The translations under genes and the position numbers were made by a program. DNA of 64,000 nucleotides from Adineta ricciae (lineage: Eukaryota > Rotifera > Eurotatoria > Adinetida > Adinetidae). The notes under the pieces were generated by a model. That model saw nothing but the letters and a program-made list of their open reading frames with translations. It ran no database searches and had not been told where the DNA came from. Where the stretch lies: NCBI GenBank assembly GCA_905250025.1, contig CAJNOJ010000080.1, positions 310,001-374,000 of the forward strand, in the 5' to 3' direction. Of this stretch, positions 24,822 through 35,705 are shown piece after piece. Every line of letters begins with the position of its first letter. Position 1 is the stretch's first letter.

Positions 24822-25310
24822 GCAAGCATTAGATTGTCTTTTCCTATTTGCTATTGATTTTTGTAGAAGAAAAATAAATTGAGAGCAAGCACTCATTGCC
24901 ATCCAACTCGTCTTTGTGCATCTAACTAATGCTTGTTTTCTGGAAAATTGAATATTTTTCTTGTGGATCTATAATTGATAAGCAGAAATTGCACTTCCTG
25001 AAAAGATTTCTTGCTAGTAAATGGATGTCTTTCAGTACATTATGCCTAAACAAACGAAAATATCTGCTAGTTCATGTGAATTTGTATTGTTGGTTTCTAA
25101 GTAGAACAATCACTTGTTTCCATTAAATATCTATTGCAAAACGCGTTTAACGCAAAAACCATGACTCATATATATTCATAAAAATCATTATTCGCTAAGA
25201 TTTCTGCATCACCCGCAAAAATCGAAGTCACATAAGCGTTGCATGATTTAGACTATTACTAGTCTTGATCTACGGAATCTTTTGGATATAGTTTCGAAAA
25301 AAGGAACAAA
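24822..25310. other. Intergenic, no gene seen
   Basis: The 3' side of TOMM7 (AATAAA at 24871) followed by AT-rich sequence up to the 5S rRNA terminator. A 65-codon plus-strand frame at 24929-25126 matches nothing. Confidence 0.5.
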
Positions 25311-25430
25311 AAGCTTACGACACTCGGTATTCCCAGGCGGTCACCCATCCAAGTACTAACCGAGCCCGACGTTGCTTAACTTCAGTGATCGGACGAGAAC
25401 TGGTGTATTCAACGTGGTATGGCCGTAAGC
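25311..25430 (-). rRNA. 5S rRNA: 5S ribosomal RNA
   Basis: Read on the minus strand from 25430, the sequence starts GCTTACGGCCATACCACG and ends GTGTCGTAAGC; the two ends pair over 7 bp as the 5S terminal stem. The internal promoter is present: A-box-like AGTTAAGCAACG and C-box-like GGATGGGTGACCGCC. A run of T follows directly on the minus strand (AAAAA at 25308-25312 on plus), as a Pol III terminator requires. Only one copy is in the window, so this gene is dispersed or solitary here. Confidence 0.97.
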
Positions 25431-25665
25431 GTAGATTATGCTGTTATTTATTGAAATGGTCTATAGTTTTTGTAGATCATAACTGACTCAAACAAATTCG
25501 AATGTGGTTTCTTTTTCTGTATAAAGTATAGGACGAGATAAGTTTAAAAAGTTATTGTATTCAGTTTTAATCTATCATACATGCATGGGAAAATAATAAA
25601 TCATTACTTTTGTGTCAGCTAGTTTAATATGTTAAAATACAAATGAGAAAATTCAAAACAGTATT

Positions 25666-25992
25666 CTATGCGTTATCTCGAATCGTTTTATCAACAGTAA
25701 AAGCATTTTGTACAATGTTTTCTTTTGTTAATGGATCAGCCAAACCAGATTGTTTCAATATTTCAATAACTTTCTTTTGTTGTTCACTTGGCATACTTTT
25801 ATAAATAGTTAATAAGGATTCTCTATCATCATTTTTCTTGTTGATAGCGTCGATATCAAGTTGCTCACCCAATTGTTGTTTATTTTCTATGACCATTTTT
25901 GTTGCTTCCGCATCTGTTCGTTTCTTGTCATGAATTGATACTTTGAAATCTGATGATGTCAATGCTTCAAGTAAGATCTTTTCGTCTGTCAT
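25666..25992 (-). CDS. Small unrecognised charged protein (108 aa)
   Basis: An ATG-initiated single-exon frame of 108 codons. The product is rich in Lys, Asp, Glu, Gln and Ile, has no Cys, Pro only twice, and should be mostly helical (KMVIENKQQLGEQLD, SEQQKKVIEILKQSGL). There is no signal peptide or membrane segment. Codon choice and length suggest a real gene, but I cannot name a family. It lies 235 bp from the 5S gene on the same strand. Confidence 0.5.
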   Translation of the reverse strand: MTDEKILLEALTSSDFKVSIHDKKRTDAEATKMVIENKQQLGEQLDIDAINKKNDDRESLLTIYKSMPSEQQKKVIEILKQSGLADPLTKENIVQNAFTVDKTIRDNA

Positions 25993-28900
25993 AATAACTA
26001 AACAATTGCTTATTTGTACTGTTTGATCAGCAGAAAATACTGCTTGACTTCGTCTGTTTCGACTACTGTTTCTCTCATTCTGTTCTTTACTATTCCTCAG
26101 ATGTCTTGATCAATAAAAAAATTCACATACAAATGGTATCACTCATCGACGGTACACATCGAATATAGCCGAAAATTTTGCTTTGTAATTGTATATTTGC
26201 ATTACATGCTCTTTGAAAGCAATCTTCTCTTAGAAGAAATGGATTTTCCTTCGGGATTATTTGAACAGTACATTTGTAAATTATGATAATCACATTGACT
26301 AGAGTGCTGTGATTACTGTGTACTTTTCTTCCCTTCATGTCTGGATTATCTTTGCTCAGCAGGCGGTAAATGAGCAAAGGAACGCGTCGTCTCTTCGTAT
26401 GATCATCTAAATGTTGTACATAAGACGTGTGATTATCATTTATCGAAAAAAAAAGAAAATTTCTTGGTAGTCATAACTTTGCTTTTCGAATTGTATCAAA
26501 TGATCGAATTAGGATAGAATTTTATTGGTGATGAACATGCATCAATTGAAGTTGGTCTTTATGCAGCTGTCTACTTAAAAAACAAAGACAAGAGTAAGCA
26601 AAGCAACATGAGTACTTAACTTGTCGGTCGTCTGTTGCAAAGAGACTGACCCATCACTTTCACAAGCTAACATCTGTTGCCTTAATTTGACAAATGATAA
26701 GACTAATATTTAACCCTTCAGGGCAAAAACGAAAAGAAAATTTTTTTCTGTGTTTTCTTTTTGCTTAGATTAAATAAACAAATCGAGCCATGAAGTTTTT
26801 CTTTTTTTTTCGAACTATATATAATCAAGACAAGTTCAATTGATGAAGAAAAACAGTGGGCTGTCATGAATAAACTAAGATGAAAAAAGAAAAGAAATCG
26901 GCCAGTACGATTGATGAGTTGTATGAATCGAATATTTTTTAATAACATCGTCCTGACAAGATACACCGCTCGGCGATAGTGATGATCAAATCATCATGAC
27001 GAAGATGATTGCTGACATATCTTCTGATTGAACAACTTTTGCCTTGCATAGATATCTCGCCGATGACTATCGAGATAAACTAATATTGAATAGAGCAGCA
27101 AGACAAACAAAAGACGTGCGAATCAAATCGAACGTTTATTTAACGTGGCTTTCATATATTTCTATGCCTATCTCCAAAGACAATACTTGTAAATACATCT
27201 GAATCTTCATTGTTCTGTCCGATAACCATCGACATATGTGTGATCATCATGATCTTTCCTACTTACATAATATCGTTAGATTCATTAATATTCTATTTAG
27301 TCACAGTAGATTGAGGTGAGAACGTATAATTGTTATTGGAGAAAAATCTCTAATAATATTGTTGTTAGTTTTAAAGCTGATGACAAATTCCTTGTTGGCG
27401 ATAATATGTGTGTGAAAATGGATTATCGTTATAAGACATGGTAAGGAAAGAAAGCCGATTCTCACAGCTTTTTCGTTTCAATCAAGAAAGGGAAAGAGAG
27501 AGAGAGAGAGAGAGAGTGCGCACGCGTGAACAAAAAATACTGCTTCGAGCATCATTCAATTGTCTACCCGTCTAACAATAATAATAATATATATGTACAT
27601 ACAATAGAGAAAGAGAGAGAGAGAGAAAAAATGAAAGAGAAAGCAGAATAAAAAGACTTGATACTACTAACATCATATTATCATCTCGAGACACTATAGA
27701 AAAGGTGCGTAGATCGTAGCACTTGACATATATCATATCACGCAATCATTTCGAACGATACAGACTGAATCGATTATTGAAATCGATCATCAATGGGGAC
27801 GACCAGATGCTATATAACACTCGCATTTATCTACTATAATATTTACTTATTTCATTTTTCTCTCATATCTCTATACATATACCTACANCTAACATCATAT
27901 TATCATCTCGAGACACTATAGAAAAGGTGCGTAGATCGTAGCACTTGACATATATCATATCACGCAATCATTTCGAACGATACAGACTGAATCGATTATT
28001 GAAATCGATCATCAATGGGGACGACCAGATGCTATATAACACTCGCATTTATCTACTATAATATTTACTTATTTCATTTTTCTCTCATATCTCTATACAT
28101 ATACCTACATATACATACACACACTTCTCTTTTTTCTTATTCTTTTCTTCTTCTTCTGTATATAGATGATATCAAATCACACACACATACATAGGTAAGC
28201 AAGTAACAACAATAATGATCATCATCGAAATACTGATTGAAAATAGATTACAAGATGACATACTATACGCGTATGTATGTGATGAGTTAAAATACAAAGA
28301 ATGGCCAACACGTGCATATTCTACTCTATTCGATCAATGAATTGCCTCTTTCTTTCTTTCTTTCTTTGTGCATGTGTTTATTCATATGGCAACTGTAGTA
28401 AAGAGCCTCCTCTGAACATTTGACAAGTTGAAGTTGACCGTCTGGTTTCGATCAAGTATCCCTTCCCTTCCTCTCCCATGCGAACTACAGCAACTATGAC
28501 TAACGTAAGATAAGGTAAAACATGAAGGTCACTAAAGCAAAATCTTAAATCGGTAAGTTAATTCTTCTCTATGTATTTATTCTTTGAAGTCCAATTTGTT
28601 GTTTTTTTTGAAGGGCCGCTTGACAGAAAACAGTTTGATTATTGTTCTCACAGTCGTGTTCAATATATGACAATTACTCCGAACTTCGTCGGTATAGTTG
28701 AGTTTGATAAGTGTTAATAATGTTCGCATCATAAACAAAGTCTTGACAACGTGTGCGTGTATATATTAGTGAAAGATAAGAAGAAAAAAATGAGCGAACC
28801 GGCGTCACTACTCTATCGAAAAAAACATGTACTGTGATATATGTGTTTATTACCGTTCGGACAGTTAGAAAACAAAACTAACGCGCATTCTTCATATTCA

Positions 28901-29563
28901 TTCAATAATGCTAAGTAATCATAAGACATTTGCTCATATACTTCAATATACATAATGATTATAAATGACTTCTGCATTGTTTTGCCTCTTAAAAACGATG
29001 TGTGTATATGCATATAATTCGTGAAACCTCTATCGAAAACAATATGAGCTTCTATTCAAATAGAAGATTAATTAATTTAAGACAAAATCAGATTAGTTCA
29101 TCGAATTAAACTAGACGCTTCTCTTTGCTTTTTTTCTCCTCTCATTCTTTCATGCCAGTTTGACAAGATGACCTTACATATAGTAATTGTACAGAGAGAG
29201 AGAGAGAGATGGGGGAGAAAGGGAAAAAGAAAGAGAAAGAACAAGAGAACGTCTCATATAGCCAACGAGCGATGACGATAAAACACACATACATTCGCTT
29301 TCTCTTGTATGCGCGGCATCTTGCAGAGTTATGTGTCACATCATGGATTGCGTACACTTTCACATATGTGAAAAAAGACGAATAATGATGATTGAAATCT
29401 ACATGAAAATGTGTGTCATTTTAGATCGATAAAAAATTGTTCAATGTGTTAATTATCGTTCCAGTTAACAATCATTTAGTCATAGGCAAACTACAAAAAG
29501 AAGTATATTTCAAGTTTTTCTCTCCCGTCAAATTCATCCTACCATTCGAAGAATTCTACATTC
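25993..29563. other. Long gene-poor stretch upstream of the ROR gene
   Basis: About 3.6 kb without a convincing gene. A minus-strand frame at 26377-26123 with five Cys in its second half is the best of the weak candidates. (GA)n microsatellites lie at about 27489-27524, 27605-27628 and 29193-29210, and a (CTTT)n run at 28350-28369. An exact duplication flanks the N at 27888. As sequence upstream of a receptor gene this may be regulatory, which cannot be shown from sequence. Confidence 0.45.
27667..28109. repeat. Exact 221-bp tandem duplication around a single N (probable assembly artefact)
   Basis: 27667-27887 and 27889-28109 appear identical base for base, separated only by the N at 27888. 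Identity with no drift, and the N exactly at the junction, suggest two overlapping contig ends that were not merged. Confidence 0.85.
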
Positions 29564-32500
29564 ATGTCAATCAAGACTTCTGGTAAGTTATTTAACAATT
29601 AGAAAATCTTTTGAAAGATAGCTGCATCAGCCTTGACATTTTCATGTTCTTATATCCTATATGAATCAAGTAAGACAAGAAGAGTACGACTTGTGTTGAT
29701 CATTATTGTATTTCTCTAAGAGATATGCACATCATTTTGACTTGCTACTCTTATTTCTTATCGATTCGAAGGACAGATATCTAATGTCGTGTTAGACAAA
29801 ATGGAATAGATTATTGAAGTAGAACGATGTCTTCAATCATTGTTATTCTATGATTTCTTCGATATGGAGATAGAAATGGTTTCATCATTACTGACAATAG
29901 CAAGAAGATGCAGAATCCCGTACTTATTCAATATAGAATTATATTTGATGATTTACATCGATTGATAGTATGAAAAATGTGCTAATGATTTTGTATATGT
30001 CTCTTGTATGAAGAGGTTCGAAACTCTTAACGCATTCGTGTCTTGCTATTTGTTTAAGGCACACCCGCTGCTTACCAAACACTTGTAGAAGAAGAGTACT
30101 AGTAGCGTATCGAAAAGAGGGAAAGAGTGAAGAACGTATATGACTGTTTACATGTGTTGATCAAGCGCAATGTTTGGACAACAGATTGATTTCTTGTGTG
30201 GCATTACGATCATGGGTGCCAAGTGCATATTTGCAGCTTCTTTTTCCACACTTCGTTCGCATCTATTCTTTTTCTCACCCTCTGTTGAAGCAATGAGCCA
30301 GGAAGAACAACATCCTAGTTATCACCTATCTAATATTGTTTTTCTTTAGGCTTTCTTTTCCTTCTACTCTTGCAATTCTGCTCGATTGTTGATCTGTCAC
30401 CGATCGATAATGATGGTCTTCGTCAAACACAAGTACCAAACACAATTGTCAATCAACCGGCGCCAAGCATCTTAAGGTATTATCTACATACATGTATCCA
30501 TTATTGATCTTTGGTGGAGAATTGATGTATATATATGGGAACGAAGCCTGACAATCGGTTAAATGAGAGAAATATTGCGTATCTATGCATCCGTCAATAA
30601 GGAACATGAATTGTCTCATGCATGTTCTAATCGTATAAGTACAAGGAAACAACATAATGCTTGTTCAATCACGTAAAAATAATGCTCAAGGGTTTCTTAC
30701 CTAATCAATCGAGTAAAAGCCGTGCATATGTACATATACATTTCTAAACTAAGATTGATGAGTATAAGATCTCTATCGAAGTTTTATTGACAGAAAGTAA
30801 CTCATCTAATGATCATAATGGTCTTTAAATGTATTGATCAATTTCTGTTCCTTAAAGCCACAGGGTCATTAATCATTGATCAAATTATACATTCGAAGAT
30901 TATACGTACGCTTTTCTCTGTTTTATTAGTACGTTGCAAACGAATTTGCTTTCATCAACGAATATGCAATGGATAAAGACACTGAAGAATGTTACGGAAA
31001 ACGGTGGTAGCACAGTCATTTTGGAATGTCAAGTTCAGTCATCATATCCAGTATCATTCAATTGGTATAGATATAATAATCCGCTTGAAAAGAATCGCTT
31101 TACGATTGATCAAAGTGCATTCCGATCGAGGTAATATGAGATAGATAAGAATAAACAAAAATATTTTCTTATTGACTTATTANNNNNNNNNNNNNNNNNN
31201 NNNNNNNNNNNNNNNNNNNNNNNNNNNNNNGTACAGTCATTTTGGAATGTCAAGTTCAGTCATCATATCCAGTATCATTCAATTGGTATAGATATAATAA
31301 TCCGCTTGAAAAGAATCGCTTTACGATTGATCAAAGTGCATTCCGATCGAGGTAATATGAGATAGATAAGAATAAACAAAAATATTTTCTTATTGACTTA
31401 TTATTTCTAGCATTCTATTGAATAATTTGAAAGAAGCAGAAGCCGGCTTTTATACATGTGAAGTATCAAACGGTTTTCAAACATTATCTTCAACTGGATT
31501 TGTTCGAGTGAAAAATCCAGGTAATTAACGAAAGATTTTCTTATTTGCCCATCATTGTTGCTGTTTTGTACTTCTAGTGGATATGGATAATCTTGATATA
31601 TTAGATGAATCGTAAGTATCATTGATTTGGAAAATAGAAGAAGAAGAGGAAGAAATCTTGCTTGTTTTAGATTACCACCGATCGAATTTCAACCTGAGAT
31701 CATTTCTCCCAACGATGTTTCCATTTCGAAACTGAAATGCGAACCGTATTCAGGTCAAATCTGTCGTTCAGTCATTGGTTCACAATACGTTTCCTTATCG
31801 ACATCGAATCAGAAAGATATCGAACGAAATCTAATCGAAAATCTCAAATATTTAACAAATAATCAATTTCTCTCCAACGAATGTCGACAATTACTATTAC
31901 CAATGGTTTGCTCATTTACATATTCCGTTTGCGATAATGATCGATTAAATATTCGTTCAATCTGCCGTCGTTCGTGTGATTATTTTCAAAATCATGCATG
32001 TGCAAATCTATTCACTTATCAACAACATTCATATTCAAATTGTAAGTCATACAAATGCTAAAACTCCTCGTGAAAATATTGAATAATTCATTGAATTTCA
32101 GTACAAATTTTACAAAATATGCCAACATGCGAAAACCTACCGCCGGCGAGTGATGATTTATCGTGTATTGATTTTGATCAAAAACTACTCAATCGTCAAA
32201 ACGGTAAGACCGATCGATGCATAGATAAACATGATGGAAAGTGTCGTGCAGAAGAGAATGAATAGTTCCTCATAAATTTGAACCGTAAACTATCCTTGAA
32301 ATACAAAGAAAAGCCTTGCAGTTATTCAGGTGTAATAAGAGGGTTCTTTTCAATACGTTCGACTTCTACCGATAGTAATTGTATATGTTGAAACCTATAA
32401 ATTCGATTTAATTATAAAGTACGAAGACTGTTTTATGTTGTTAATGATCAATTTTTGTTCTTTTCTGTTAAGGTACGAAATCATCAAATACGAATTCAAT

Positions 32501-34026
32501 TAGTCGTCGGCCATCCACATCAATTTCGCTCCTAATTGTTCTTCTCAGCATTCTAATACCTGTCGGTGTTATATGTTTTCTTCTGATCTTCATGTGCTGG
32601 TGTTGTCGACACCGAAATAACAAAAGTCATTTATCATCTTGTTCTTCGACATCGACGCCAATCAAAAAATCATCGCATATTGTAAATACTGTTACATCAT
32701 CACCGTTTCGTTCATCTATCGTGCCGAATCATTTGAAGCAAAATTCACGACAGCTTCTTCCATCATCGTCTTCATCTTCAAATACGAATTTTACTAATAC
32801 ATATCTTCGACAAAGTTTACTGAAAAATGAAGTCAAACGTCCACTGATGTATATACCCTCGCCCGGAAACGCATTGGCTGAGATTCCATTTACAAATATC
32901 CGCTTTTTACAAGAACTTGGCGAAGGTAGAGAATCTTTTTGTTAGTAAAGATTGCATTATGTATGAAATTCTTTTCAGGAGAATTTGGTCGAATTTATAA
33001 AGGTGAATTAGTTGATAGTTCAACGAAGTGCATTGTCAAAACATTGCAAACTGAACATGCCACACCACAGAATCGAGAAGAATATGCACGGGAAATCGAA
33101 AGTATGACTTGAAAATGTTTCCTTCGTTAATCTATTGCCTTTCTTTTGAAGTTTTTCGTCATATTCGTCATGTAAATATCTCGTGTTTACTTGGCATTTG
33201 TATTCAACCGCAAGATGCTGCTTCGGTAATGGTTTATGAACGTTTGAATGATGGAGACTTACATGAGTATTTACTACAACGTTCGACAACAACGTCTCCA
33301 TCGTATCACCAGCGTGATTTAACAGACTTTCTTTATATTTCTATACAAATTCTATCGGGAATGATTTATTTAACAGAAAAAAATTTTGTTCATAATGATT
33401 TATCTGCGAAGAACATTCTCATTTCTGAACATATGGATATCAAAATTTCGAATATTGCTCGCTATCGACCAAAATATGATTCAGATTACTACAAAATCGC
33501 AAATCGATCATTACCCGTTCGATGGATGGCTATTGAATCGTTGATGTCCGGTATCTACACCGAAATGTCGGATGTTTGGTCATTCGGTGTTTTACTTTGG
33601 GAAATGTTTTCTTATGGTATTCAGCCTTATCAAGGTCGAACAAATCCTGAAGTTATTGAAATGATCCGAGATAGAAAATTATTAACATGTCCAGTCAATT
33701 GTCCAAAACGTATCTATGCATTGATGTGTTCGTGTTGGGAAGAACTCAGTGAACAACGACCAACATTTAGTGAACTAATGGCAAGATTGAGACAATTCGA
33801 AGAGAAAACAACGACTTTGTCATCAACAACGTCATCGTCGCTAGTTGATGTACCACCAGGTATTAGTCAAGGAGAGAATATTCAAACGCCAAAGTATCGA
33901 ACATTTATTTCACCACCTCCGCCAACCATCTCATCGTTTGGTCGTGGTGATACTTTTTCAAGTCCTGCACGAATTCTGCCTTCATCGACTCTTGTAGAAC
34001 GAGAAAGTATCCGTTTCGAAGTGTAA
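29564..34026 (+). CDS. ROR: ROR-family receptor tyrosine (pseudo)kinase (10 exons, about 804 aa)
   Basis: Exons 29564-29582, 30350-30476, 30930-31130, 31411-31520, 31578-31611, 31671-32041, 32102-32203, 32473-32925, 32979-33101 and 33152-34026 join in frame. Order: signal peptide (FLFLLLLQFCSIVD), one Ig domain (about 65-147, LECQ...GFYTCEV), a Frizzled-type Cys-rich domain (about 175-300), a membrane helix (about 335-358), a Ser-rich juxtamembrane part and a kinase domain (about 462-745). The match to human ROR is strong: FVHNDLSAKNIL (HKDLAARN in ROR), DYYKI, WSFGVLLWEMFSYGIQPYQG. RORs are Wnt5a co-receptors. The glycine loop (GEGEFG) and Lys (VKTL) are present. The DFG position reads SNI, so its metal-binding Asp is missing and catalysis is doubtful. 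The kringle domain of vertebrate RORs is absent. Part of exon 3 is repeated after the gap at 31185-31230. The tiny first exon is the least certain part. Confidence 0.92.
31013..31402. repeat. Duplicated ROR exon 3 segment around an N gap (probable assembly artefact)
   Basis: The end of exon 3 and the start of its intron (31013-31184) recur at 31233-31404 on the far side of about 46 N. The two copies appear identical. Only one copy is needed for the coding frame, and the second lacks the 5' part and acceptor of the exon. Confidence 0.85.
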
Positions 34027-35290
34027 TTTGTCTTATTTTGAATCTCAAGACGTTTTCTTATATATGAGATAATGATATTGTTTCTTTTTATAAATCAATT
34101 GTACAAACTTGACTCGTGTATTTGTTGTTGATTTCTGTTTTTTAACGACTTTAAGAGAATATCACCTTACTGATTTCTTAACCTTTACTTTTTGCAAATG
34201 AGACAAGTCAATCATCAAACGGCATATATTCATTGTATAAAAATATGTGATACAAACATCTCTAAAAACTAACCATTATTCTTTTAATTAGCTTTCAGTT
34301 CCAGTAGAACACATTATTTCTTAAGTCTTTCTCGTTATTTTATGACGAGTCTCAAAGGCATAGATCTTTTATTTTTGTGATTGTCGTAAGATCAGTATAG
34401 AAATCAGTTTACATTAACAGTCTTCCCCTCCAACACATACATAAAATTATATACTGACTTATATGCATCAAGTGAAAAATATCAGTTAATACTTTCGTAC
34501 CTCAATACAACTATGTTAAAAATCAGGTTGACAGACATGGAATATTCCTGTTACTATCTTTGTATTTCTAAATGTTACGATCTATTGAGGGTGAAGATGT
34601 GAGTGGGGTAGAAAAATTATATGATTGGAATCGATAGAGCTAGTCGAGTTTGATATGGAACCAGTGTTAAAATCGTGATCGGTGGTTGTAAAACAAATCC
34701 GCCCTGGTTTTTCTCTAGTTTTGAGTTTTTTCAGACTTTTTGAGGGTGAAGAAAGGATGTTTTTGGAAATTTTATTTTTGGAATTGGTAGAGCTCATCAA
34801 GTTGTAGTTGAAACCAGTGTTGGTTTGATTGGAACCTACGCTGCAACGAGTCCGCTCAAGAAAATGTCGAATCCTGCCCGAAGGTATTGTACGTCATATG
34901 TTTAAGCACCTAGATGTTATCTAGAAAGAAGGAAATGAACTTATCAGATTTGTTTTATTTGATTTATAATGCATGCTTTTCTATACTGTAAAACAACAAC
35001 AAAAATTTTCTAAACTATCTCTAAGCAAAGGCGTTGTCAAATAGTGCGGAGACAATGTTTCTCATATGAGCATGACGTAAATCCTGACAAAAACATCAGA
35101 TACTCAAGGGAAATGTTCTATTTGAAAAAGACTAATGAAGATGTCAAAATGACCGAAAACAAACTATTTAAGTCTTGATGTTTTTCCATTGGAATTGCAT
35201 TTTATATTTTCATTTGATTCCCAACTATAGTCTTTGTCGTATGCGTATTTAATACCATTGTCCTACTTTTAGAGCAAATAGTGCATCAGT
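34027..35290. other. Intergenic, one degenerate tandem duplication
   Basis: 3' side of ROR, then AT-rich sequence. Two diverged copies of an 82-bp unit (34586-34667 and 34741-34821) start TGAGGGTGAAGA and end ACCAGTGTT. A minus-strand frame at 34800-34582 runs across these units and is probably not a gene. Confidence 0.5.
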
Positions 35291-35636
35291 GTGCAGCTAG
35301 CACGAACAAACAACATGTTAGCTAAAAACATTTTTATTACATAAATTCCGTCTCTGAAAATTATACGATTTGACTCAGAAATTAATTCTCCATTGAATAG
35401 TGATGTTTCTACTCATGAGACAAACTTTAGAAAAATTTTATTTGGATCGTAAATAGACCTATAGGAGGTAAACAAAGATATAGGTAAACATTTTCTCAAA
35501 GTTTGTCCCGTGAGTAGAAACATCACCATTCCGTGCAGAATTAAATTCCGCGTCGAATGGTATAATTTTGAGGGACGGGACTTATTTAGTAAAAAAACTT
35601 TTTAGCTAACACATCGTTAATTCGTGCTAGCTTCGC
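35291..35636. repeat. Foldback (inverted-repeat) element, about 345 bp
   Basis: The left arm (from GCTAGCACGAA at 35296, through TGTTAGCTAAAAA and GTGATGTTTCTACTCA, to about 35445) is mirrored by the right arm ending TTCGTGCTAGC at 35631. Arms are about 140 bp with scattered differences and a short AT-rich loop. No coding capacity. It ends 70 bp before the ATG of the large membrane protein gene. Confidence 0.85.
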
Positions 35637-35705
35637 ATGGATAAATACTACAAGTTTTTTTAGTCAATTCTCGACACCAACGACGCATTTTCTCAAACTA
35701 TTCAA

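Noticed and set aside
27489-27628. GA repeats as a transposon end or promoter GAGA array
   Set aside because: Simple microsatellites; nothing in the sequence ties them to a start site.
34582-34800. 72-codon minus-strand frame
   Set aside because: It runs across a degenerate tandem duplication and is Ser/Asn/Lys-rich without a domain.
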